From: Ch128b sp964527925
Lineage (GTDB): Bacteria; Bacteroidota; Ignavibacteria; Ch128b
Direction: 5' to 3'
Assembly (NCBI GenBank): GCA_964527925.1
Contig: CAZGQO010000003.1
Span: 1 to 64,000 of the forward strand
Length of the DNA stretch: 64,000 nt
In this document: one piece after another, positions 9,001 through 16,218 of the stretch
Layout of the letters: each line of letters begins with the position of its first letter
How positions within the stretch are numbered: position 1 is the first letter of the stretch
Notes under the pieces: model-generated
Told to the model about the DNA's origin: nothing
The model's database searches: none
What the model saw: the letters and a program-made list of their open reading frames with translations, nothing else
Program-made: the position numbers and the translations under genes

Positions 9001-9690
9001 GTGGCAAAAAAAATTGCAATTATTGGTCTTGGCGATTTCGGAATGAATTTGGCTAAACATCTCGTTGAAAAAGGTGCCGAGGTGCTGGCAATTGACAACG
9101 ATTTTGATAAAGTAGAAGAAGTGAAAGACTTAGTCACAGTTGCTGTTCGACTCGATAGTACAGATGAAAAAGCATTAAAAGTACAGGGAATCCAGGATAT
9201 GGATGCTGTAGTTGTTTCAATAGGTCAGGAATTTGAAAGCACAATCTTAACTGTAATGAATTTATTGAAATTAGGGGTTAAGAAAATTATTGCTCGAGCT
9301 ACAACACAAATTCATAAAGTAATTCTTGAAAAAGTTGGTGTTCATAATGTCATATCACCTGAGGAAGAAATTGCAAATAAACTTGCAAGCTCACTCATCT
9401 ATGAAGATGTACTTGAATGGATAAAATTAGATAATGAGTACACCATTGCTTATCTCGAAGCTCCAGAGTTGTTTGTTGGCAAAACTCTTCAGGAATTAGA
9501 TTTACGAACAAGATTCAATGTGAATTTGATTACAATCAAAAAAATCACAAAAACGATCAATCGAAAAACTCAACAGGAAGAGATTAAAGAGAGAATTGTT
9601 GGGGTACCCAGTCCTACAACTGTGATTGAGAAGAATGACATTTTAATTCTGTTTGGAAGAGAAAAAGACATTTCAAAATTAATTGAATAA
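9001..9690 (+). CDS. ktrA: Ktr/Trk potassium uptake regulatory subunit (KtrA/TrkA-type)
   Basis: A 229-residue cytosolic RCK protein that gates the KtrB channel in response to nucleotide. The N-terminal TrkA-N Rossmann domain (about 3-125) shows IGLGDFGMNLAKHL and the acidic end of strand 2 (AIDND). The TrkA-C domain (about 140-229) follows, including YLEAPELFVGKTLQELDLR. One RCK unit, rather than the two of E. coli TrkA, fits the Ktr type. Translation starts at GTG, with AAGGAGAAC about 7 bases upstream; no nearby ATG fits. It lies 11 bases after ktrB and ends at a strong hairpin. Confidence 0.9.
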   Translation: MAKKIAIIGLGDFGMNLAKHLVEKGAEVLAIDNDFDKVEEVKDLVTVAVRLDSTDEKALKVQGIQDMDAVVVSIGQEFESTILTVMNLLKLGVKKIIARATTQIHKVILEKVGVHNVISPEEEIANKLASSLIYEDVLEWIKLDNEYTIAYLEAPELFVGKTLQELDLRTRFNVNLITIKKITKTINRKTQQEEIKERIVGVPSPTTVIEKNDILILFGREKDISKLIE

Positions 9691-9694
9691 AAAA

Positions 9695-9724
9695 ATCCCG
9701 ATAACCTTTAACAATTATCGGGAT
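9695..9724. terminator. Bidirectional rho-independent terminator between ktrA and atpC
   Basis: A perfect 10-bp inverted repeat, ATCCCGATAA and TTATCGGGAT, around a 10-base loop. On the minus strand it is followed by TTTTTTATT, a good terminator for the atpD-atpC transcript. On the plus strand it is followed by a weaker tail after ktrA. It lies exactly between two convergent genes. Confidence 0.85.
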
Positions 9725-9746
9725 TAACAAAAAGTTCTTTTTCAAA

Positions 9747-10160
9747 TTAATTCAAACGATGAGAAACTTTGATTCTGTTTTCAAGCTGATGAATCAAAAT
9801 TTCTAATTTAGAAACATCCTGTGTCTTTCGTTTTTGAACAAGTTCATCTTTCAATTTAATTAGTTCAGTTTCATCTTTCTTTGCATCAATATCTTCAGCT
9901 TTAATAATCGAATCACTTACGATTGTAATTCTGTTTATGAAAACCATCACAAATCCACCATTGATAGCGTAATAACTCGCTGCATCATTTTCATCGACAA
10001 TTTTTATTTCACCAATAGCAAGATTACTAATGATTGGTGCGTGATTGAATAATATCTGAAAACTGCCAAGTTCGCCAGGGACAGTTACTGATTTTACTTT
10101 TCCCGAAAAAATAATTTTAGAAGGTGTAACAATTTCAAGAAAGAGTAATTTATTACTCAC
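9747..10160 (-). CDS. atpC: ATP synthase F1 epsilon subunit
   Basis: The F1 epsilon subunit couples catalysis in F1 to rotation and can inhibit ATP hydrolysis. The beta-sandwich domain is visible as LFLEIVTPSKIIFSGKV, VPGELGSFQILFNHAPIISNL, then YYAINGGFVMVFINRITI; a helical C-terminal hairpin follows. The frame extends upstream to an ATG at 10184, but family alignment puts the start at VSNKLLF, a GTG at 10160. That GTG lies about 7 bases after AGAGG and overlaps the atpD stop by 8 bases. The resulting 137 residues fit the family. It forms an operon with atpD. Confidence 0.92.
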   Translation of the reverse strand: MSNKLLFLEIVTPSKIIFSGKVKSVTVPGELGSFQILFNHAPIISNLAIGEIKIVDENDAASYYAINGGFVMVFINRITIVSDSIIKAEDIDAKKDETELIKLKDELVQKRKTQDVSKLEILIHQLENRIKVSHRLN

Positions 10161-11562
10161 TTTGCAACCTCTTAGCCTGTTCAATTGCTTCTTCTATAGT
10201 TCCAACCATATAGAAAGCAGCTTCTGGCAAATCGTCGTACTCACCTTCGATTATTCCTTTGAATCCTTTGATAGTATCTTCAAGCTTCACATATCTGCCG
10301 GGTCTACCAGTGAATTGTTCAGCAACATGGAAAGGCTGAGACAAGAATTTTTGAATTTTTCTTGCTCTTTGAACTATAATTTTGTCTTCATCTGAAAGTT
10401 CATCGATACCAAGAATGTTAATAATATCCTGTAAATCTTTGTAAGTCTGGAGAATTTCTTTCACACGTTTTGCAACATAATAATGTTCTTCACCAACAAC
10501 AGACGGCTCAAGAATTCTTGATGTTGATTCAAGTGGATCGACAGCAGGATAGATACCGAGCTCAGCAATTTGTCGGCTGAGAACTGTTGTTGCATCAAGG
10601 TGTGAGAACGCCGAGGCTGGAGCTGGATCAGTTAAATCATCAGCAGGAACATAGATGGCTTGAACAGATGTAATTGATCCTCGTTTAGTTGAAACTATTC
10701 TTTCTTGCAACTCACCCATTTCAGTACCAAGTGTAGGTTGATATCCTACTGCTGAAGGCATTCTTCCTAATAATGCACTAACTTCACTGCCAGCTTGGAT
10801 GAATCTAAAAATATTATCAATAAACAGAAGAACATCTTTTCCTTCTTCATCACGGAAATATTCTGCAATGGTCAATCCTGTTAATCCAACTCTCTGTCTT
10901 GCTCCAGGGGGTTCGTTCATCTGACCGAAAACAAGTGCGGTTTTACTCAACACACCCGATTCTTTCATTTCGAGCCAGAGATCATTTCCTTCACGGGTTC
11001 TTTCTCCTACCCCGGAAAATACAGAATAACCACCGTGATATTTTGCGATATTGTGAATTAATTCCATAATAACGACTGTCTTTCCAACGCCTGCACCACC
11101 AAATAACCCGGTCTTACCACCTTTTGAATAAGGTTCAAGCAAATCAATAACTTTTATTCCAGTCTCAAACATTTCTCGCTTAGTACTCAATTCCTTGAAA
11201 TCAACCGATTCTCTATGAATTGGATATTTATTCTTTGCAGGAACTGGACCCAATCCGTCAATTGGTTCACCAATAACATTGAGTAATCTTCCGAGGACTT
11301 CTGGACCCACCGGTACTTCGATTGGTCTACCTGTATCATAAGCTTCCATTCCTCTGACCAATCCATCAGTAGAATCCATTGCAACTGTTCTAACTCTTTC
11401 TTCTCCTAGATGCTTTTGAACTTCACAAATTAAATCTTCCTGTTTACCTTCGACAGTTGTTCTGGGTATTCGAATAGCATTAAGTATTGCAGGAAGTTGT
11501 CCCCCTGCAAAATCAATATCAACTACTGGTCCTATAATTTGTATAATTTTTCCTTTGTTCAT
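10153..11562 (-). CDS. atpD: ATP synthase F1 beta subunit
   Basis: Catalytic subunit of the F1 head. The 469 residues are a standard length. The Walker A motif GGAGVGKT is at 155-162, and the catalytic-site blocks SGVGERTREGNDL, DVLLFIDNIFRFIQAGSEVSALLGRMPSAVGYQPTL (read in part) and the C-terminal QPFHVAEQFTG are all present. Only atpD and atpC are here; the remaining subunits must be encoded elsewhere, as in green sulfur bacteria and relatives. A short AT-rich gap (11563-11653) upstream should hold the promoter. Confidence 0.98.
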   Translation of the reverse strand: MNKGKIIQIIGPVVDIDFAGGQLPAILNAIRIPRTTVEGKQEDLICEVQKHLGEERVRTVAMDSTDGLVRGMEAYDTGRPIEVPVGPEVLGRLLNVIGEPIDGLGPVPAKNKYPIHRESVDFKELSTKREMFETGIKVIDLLEPYSKGGKTGLFGGAGVGKTVVIMELIHNIAKYHGGYSVFSGVGERTREGNDLWLEMKESGVLSKTALVFGQMNEPPGARQRVGLTGLTIAEYFRDEEGKDVLLFIDNIFRFIQAGSEVSALLGRMPSAVGYQPTLGTEMGELQERIVSTKRGSITSVQAIYVPADDLTDPAPASAFSHLDATTVLSRQIAELGIYPAVDPLESTSRILEPSVVGEEHYYVAKRVKEILQTYKDLQDIINILGIDELSDEDKIIVQRARKIQKFLSQPFHVAEQFTGRPGRYVKLEDTIKGFKGIIEGEYDDLPEAAFYMVGTIEEAIEQAKRLQSE

Positions 11563-11653
11563 CTATTATATTTCCTTAATTGTTTTGAATTCCTATTAAG
11601 ATGAATTCAAAGTTAAAAAATTGATAGAAGTCAAACAAACATTAATAATATAT

Positions 11654-13954
11654 TTATTTAATCAAAATCATCTTACGAGAAATAGTTCTATGATTCGTTT
11701 GAAGAGTATACAAGTAAACTCCTGATGACAAATCAGAACCATCGAAATCTATTACTGTTTTTCCTGCTGGTGCAAAATCATCATACAATACTTTTACCTC
11801 TTCTCCCATTACATTATAAATTGACAATTTTACTGGTGTTTTCTCTTGCAGAGTAAAAGCTATTGTAGTAATTGGATTGAATGGATTTGGATAGTTTTGA
11901 TATAGTTCAACCTTTTCAGGAATGAATTTATCGCTAACTACTTGAATTATGGGAATAACAAAGATTCCTGTACCTCCAAGTTCATTATATCGCTTTTTGA
12001 ATTCTTGCATGTATTGATTTGCAATGAAAACATCTTTGATTATCAAAGTATTTTCATCATTATCCTGTTCAGCCGAATTTGACCAGTTATGTGATCCAGT
12101 AATAACATAAGGTTCAAGGCTAACCCAGGAAGCATCTACAATTCCATATTTATGATGAAGAGTTCCTGTTCGATTGTAATCAAAAACTTCCCCGTAATTT
12201 TTTAATAAAAGATATTGTGAACCAGAGTCATTAACATTATCGATAATTCCTCTTAATTGAGCACCAGCATTCACTCTTGAAACAATTGTATTTGCAATAT
12301 CACTCCGAGTAAAAGTCAATAGCGCAAAATAGATTGAAGAATCCGCAGTGGAAATTGTGTTTTTAATTTTAGTGGTTGTTTGATCAGTTGGGCTAAAGTA
12401 TAACTGAATTTCTTTCCCACTGATAGTAAAATTATGGGGTGTGTTATCTGTTTTGTATGGACCAAATTTTGCGTTTGAGGTATTAGGAGTATCTGTAGTT
12501 GAACCCCACATTTCTTCAAATTCTCTTGTAAAAGCTTGAGCCAGTGCGAAATCATTAATTTCAATCACATTGTTAATCCAGGAACTTTCATCAGCTGAAA
12601 GATTCCAGCTACCAGTCCAGACCCAATCATTATTTGGATTAGAATCTCTACCATCAAAAACAAAAAATTTATTATGCATTATACCATCAATATTTGGTCG
12701 CTTGCTTATTAGGAAGCCAGCATTAATCAGTTGCTGCATTGAGTTTTGGGTTGTTCGTTTATCATAAACTATTCGAACTTTAACTCCCCTGTTTCGTGCA
12801 GAAATGAGAGCGTTCACAATTGAAGGTTGATTGTAAAAACTGTAAACACACATATCGATTGAATATTCAGTCGCATTGACCCTTTCGAGTAGTTTTTCTG
12901 TTAAGTTGACATTTCCCAATGCTTCATTTCCTGCAATTGCAACCGAGTTATCAACAGTTGAATTGAAGTAAACATTTATTTTTCCTGTTGATGGTTGATC
13001 AGAAGTAGTGACTACAACATCAAGGGGTCCTTCGCTTGTGCCGTATTGATTAGTTGAATAAACTCTAAAATAATATCGAGTATTTGGTTGAAGCCCAGTA
13101 ATAGTTATCTGGTGGTATTTTGTTAATGTTTGATCAATGTAAGTACCAATTTCGAGACTTTGAGTTAAACCATATCTTACTTCAGTATTGCCTTTGTGCA
13201 TCGTTTCGAAATAAATCTTAAATGAAGTCTGCGTAATTTGTGAAACAACAATTGGTTGAAGTATGAATGGTTTTAAATCAGAAATAATATCATAAACATT
13301 TCTTGGTAAAATCTGGTATGATGAAGCATCATATGGCGGACTGCTTTTGAATGCACCAAGAGCACCAATTAAATCGAATTTTCCTGTTGGAATTGTTTGC
13401 CCAACGAGATTTGTCCCATTTACAATTCTCATCTGCATTGAACCAGTTGAATCGGTGATTGTATAGTTTGTATTTCCAGTCCATGTACCGCTTGCTGAAA
13501 CTGTCACATTGTTAATCCTTACGAGCATTCCTTCATAGGCTTCATATCCGTTCCAGTCTTGAGATTTAATATCATTAATAGTCAGAACTAACGGTTCAAC
13601 AGTTTTTGCGGTATCAATTATTTGGTATGAGAGAACTGGATCGAATTGAGTTAATCCTCTAAAGTGAGTCAATTTTCCAGTTACGGCAACAGAATCACCA
13701 ATTTTAACAGAAGAAGAAAATAATCCACTTCCTCTTGCAAAAATTGCAATTCCCGCAGTGTTATCCTGAATGTAAGATGGACTGTTAAATTCATTTCCAA
13801 CTGTTACAATTCCAGTGATTGTAAAAATATTTCCAGAATCAACCGGAACGCCCTGAGAATTGTTAAATCTTAATTGTGAAATTGGAGTGTAAGTTACTTG
13901 AGAAAATGAAATTTGTGTAAAAACGAATAAGAAAACGAAAAGTAATTTTTTCAT
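11654..13954 (-). CDS. T9SS-secreted PLD-like (HKD) phosphodiesterase with OB-fold and FN3 domains
   Basis: The 766-residue product has a signal peptide (1-18), an OB-fold-type region (about 20-225, like domains attached to secreted nucleases) and a fibronectin-III-like domain (about 230-318, with PNTRYYFRVYSTNQYGTSEG). Two phospholipase-D halves follow. Both catalytic motifs are intact: H427xK429x4D434 followed by TGSWN, and H600xK602x4D607 followed by TGSHNWS. The C-terminal 80 residues, starting NYPNPFNP at 687 and ending RKMILIK, form a type IX secretion sorting domain. PLD-fold enzymes of this shape include nucleases and phospholipases; the OB-fold tilts towards nucleic acid, but the substrate is unproven. 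It is separated from the NHL lipoprotein upstream by about 160 bases. Confidence 0.85.
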   Translation of the reverse strand: MKKLLFVFLFVFTQISFSQVTYTPISQLRFNNSQGVPVDSGNIFTITGIVTVGNEFNSPSYIQDNTAGIAIFARGSGLFSSSVKIGDSVAVTGKLTHFRGLTQFDPVLSYQIIDTAKTVEPLVLTINDIKSQDWNGYEAYEGMLVRINNVTVSASGTWTGNTNYTITDSTGSMQMRIVNGTNLVGQTIPTGKFDLIGALGAFKSSPPYDASSYQILPRNVYDIISDLKPFILQPIVVSQITQTSFKIYFETMHKGNTEVRYGLTQSLEIGTYIDQTLTKYHQITITGLQPNTRYYFRVYSTNQYGTSEGPLDVVVTTSDQPSTGKINVYFNSTVDNSVAIAGNEALGNVNLTEKLLERVNATEYSIDMCVYSFYNQPSIVNALISARNRGVKVRIVYDKRTTQNSMQQLINAGFLISKRPNIDGIMHNKFFVFDGRDSNPNNDWVWTGSWNLSADESSWINNVIEINDFALAQAFTREFEEMWGSTTDTPNTSNAKFGPYKTDNTPHNFTISGKEIQLYFSPTDQTTTKIKNTISTADSSIYFALLTFTRSDIANTIVSRVNAGAQLRGIIDNVNDSGSQYLLLKNYGEVFDYNRTGTLHHKYGIVDASWVSLEPYVITGSHNWSNSAEQDNDENTLIIKDVFIANQYMQEFKKRYNELGGTGIFVIPIIQVVSDKFIPEKVELYQNYPNPFNPITTIAFTLQEKTPVKLSIYNVMGEEVKVLYDDFAPAGKTVIDFDGSDLSSGVYLYTLQTNHRTISRKMILIK

Positions 13955-14120
13955 CGTACAATCTCGAATTTTAATTCATTATAATTCAAATCACTACTCG
14001 GAAAATTTAATCTTTCAAGGTTTCCAAAAAAGTTTTGGTTATGGCATGCTTATTAAAGTGTTTTTGAATTAATTTCAGGAAATGGAACACAAACCATCCG
14101 CTAGTGTTGATATTAAAAAC

Positions 14121-15203
14121 TTACCTAATATCTGTTGATAGTATAAATCTCAAGATCCTATTGTTTCCACTGTCACATATATACAAAGTCCTATCAAAGA
14201 AAGCTACACCTTTAGGATTTTTGAAGATCTGACTTCCACCAAAAGAATGTAATTCCGTTCCATTCTGATTAAATTTAAATAAACTATCTTTTTCGCTATC
14301 TATTACATAAACATTATTGCTGTTATCAACCGTTACATCTTCAGGTTTCCCGAATTTTCCAATTTTCAAAACATCAACTTTAGGATCATCAGGATCAAAT
14401 TTACTTACATAACCTGCGTATTCATTAGTTATGATAAATCTTAACCATTGAACTTTGAAATTTGTATTTCCAGTTTGAGTTGTAACAATTTCATAATTTT
14501 TGCGATTGAAAGTTGTTATACCAGATAAGTCGTTAATTGACATCAAACCGCTTCCTGTAGCCTCAAAATTTGGTAAGGGACCAATCAATGAATCTCTGTA
14601 ATTTCCATTTGAATCTTTTATCTGTCTGAATTCAAGAATTGCATTATCGGGATCAATAATACTTGTATTATCTGGTCCTCTTCGTGTAACCAAATAAGAG
14701 TTATCAAAAAATACAGCCACACCGGTATAACGCCTTTGTTCTTTCGCAAAATCTTGCGAAGTTTTCGGAAGCAATCGTATTAACTTTGCTTGAGAGAAAT
14801 TATGTTGAATAGAGAACAAATCAACTTTATAAAAAGCACCAAAAGTCTTTTGTGTTCCATTAATAAGAGTATCAAATTCCGCACAGATGAAAAGATTTAA
14901 TTGATAATCTTGAGCTAATGCAACGGGTTTTTTAACTGGAATTTGACCTATTTGTTGACCTGCAAGATTTAAAACAACTACTCTATCGTTATCAGTATCA
15001 GCAATATAAATGAATGGTTCACGTCCAATCATTATGTCTGATGGATTATTAAAACCTGTCCATGGAGGATTAATCAAAACATAAGATGTATCAGTAGAAA
15101 AATTTCCACGAGATCCGATATTTGTAAATTCAGTCAAATCTAATTTCTCACCACAACCAATTAAAATAACTGAAACAATTATTAAAGAAATAATTTTTTT
15201 CAT
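14121..15203 (-). CDS. NHL-repeat beta-propeller lipoprotein
   Basis: A lipoprotein signal peptide, MKKIISLIIVSVILIGCG, places the lipobox Cys near residue 18. NHL-like propeller strands follow, for example NPSDIMIGREPFIYIADTDNDRVVVLN, KPEDVTVDNSNNVYVIDSEKDSLFKFN and NPKGVAFFDRTLYICDSGNNRILRF. Such propellers usually mediate protein or ligand binding at the cell surface. The frame can start at a GTG (15209) overlapping the upstream stop (GTGA), but the ATG at 15203 gives the cleaner signal peptide. It is coupled to the PorV/PorQ-like gene, so it probably belongs to the same envelope assembly as the receptor genes. Confidence 0.75.
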   Translation of the reverse strand: MKKIISLIIVSVILIGCGEKLDLTEFTNIGSRGNFSTDTSYVLINPPWTGFNNPSDIMIGREPFIYIADTDNDRVVVLNLAGQQIGQIPVKKPVALAQDYQLNLFICAEFDTLINGTQKTFGAFYKVDLFSIQHNFSQAKLIRLLPKTSQDFAKEQRRYTGVAVFFDNSYLVTRRGPDNTSIIDPDNAILEFRQIKDSNGNYRDSLIGPLPNFEATGSGLMSINDLSGITTFNRKNYEIVTTQTGNTNFKVQWLRFIITNEYAGYVSKFDPDDPKVDVLKIGKFGKPEDVTVDNSNNVYVIDSEKDSLFKFNQNGTELHSFGGSQIFKNPKGVAFFDRTLYICDSGNNRILRFILSTDIR

Positions 15204-15205
15204 GA

Positions 15206-16216
15206 TCACATTCCCAGAATTAATGAAAATCTATGTGTACTTCCTAATCTTGAAAATCTGTTATAGGCATAATCAAAGATTAAGTTTGCAAAAGAGATAG
15301 GAGCTTTAATTCCAGCACCAAAAGAAAATCTTTGTTCTTCCACATTTAACTTATAGCCGCCTCTTAAGAAAAACATATTTTGCCAGCCATATTCAATTCC
15401 AAGAGCCAAATTTTCCGAATTGTCATTTGGATGATTCACTTGAATTGAAGTCGTCAATCGATGTGATTCATTATAAATTGGTTCGACGGCAAAACCAATT
15501 CTAAACATTGTAGGTGGTGAAAAAGACTGAAACACCGTAATCTTTTTGCCATTCAACAATGTAACTTCTCCTTCAGGAGCCATGTTGCTGCCAAAATTCG
15601 AGACTGTAACTGAAAATCTTGATGTTCCAAGTCCAGTCCAATAATAAGTTCCAAGATCAACCAAAAAGCCATCCATTTTAAGTTTATCAAGCGTTTCTCT
15701 TGCATATTTAACTGTAAATCCAAATGAAAATTGTTCGGTAAATTTATGAGAATAACTTAAACCCACAGCAATATCACCAAAAGAAAAATATTCACCAGTT
15801 CCAAATGGATGAAGTTCTGTAGTTACCTTCATATCTTCCAAATGCAACGAAGTAAATGAAATACCAAAAGCATCTACATCTGATGGATGATAAACAATTC
15901 CTGCAAATTCATGTTTAATATCAGCTACCCATTGAGTATGTGAAAAAATGACTTGATGATCTGTAAATTGAACAATACCAGCAGGATTCCAGTAAAGAGC
16001 AGATGCATCGTTTGCTAATGCAATGAAAGACTCACCCATTCCAATTGATCTTCCACCAACACCAATTTTCAGAAATTGCATTGTTGAAATTCCAGCTCTC
16101 TGACCACCAAGCACAGGTATCAACTGCGAATATAAATTTTGAGAAATTACCAGAATTAAAATTGAGCAAAGAGTTATAAATGAATTTACTTTAAGTTTAA
16201 GATGGAAATTCTTCAT
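15206..16216 (-). CDS. PorV/PorQ-family outer-membrane beta-barrel protein
   Basis: A 336-residue outer-membrane protein with an N-terminal signal (hydrophobic stretch at about 11-30). The family-defining start of the mature part is visible: AGISTMQFLKIGVGGRSIGMGESF, then ANDASALYWNPAGIV. Amphipathic beta strands follow to a barrel-like C-terminus (RFSLILGM). In Bacteroidota, PorV/PorQ proteins act in the type IX system as shuttle or attachment components, and many paralogues are of unknown role. Its start lies two bases after the TonB-receptor stop, and its stop overlaps the NHL lipoprotein, so it is tightly co-expressed. Which T9SS substrate it serves cannot be read from sequence. Confidence 0.82.
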   Translation of the reverse strand: MKNFHLKLKVNSFITLCSILILVISQNLYSQLIPVLGGQRAGISTMQFLKIGVGGRSIGMGESFIALANDASALYWNPAGIVQFTDHQVIFSHTQWVADIKHEFAGIVYHPSDVDAFGISFTSLHLEDMKVTTELHPFGTGEYFSFGDIAVGLSYSHKFTEQFSFGFTVKYARETLDKLKMDGFLVDLGTYYWTGLGTSRFSVTVSNFGSNMAPEGEVTLLNGKKITVFQSFSPPTMFRIGFAVEPIYNESHRLTTSIQVNHPNDNSENLALGIEYGWQNMFFLRGGYKLNVEEQRFSFGAGIKAPISFANLIFDYAYNRFSRLGSTHRFSLILGM

Positions 16217-16218
16217 TA

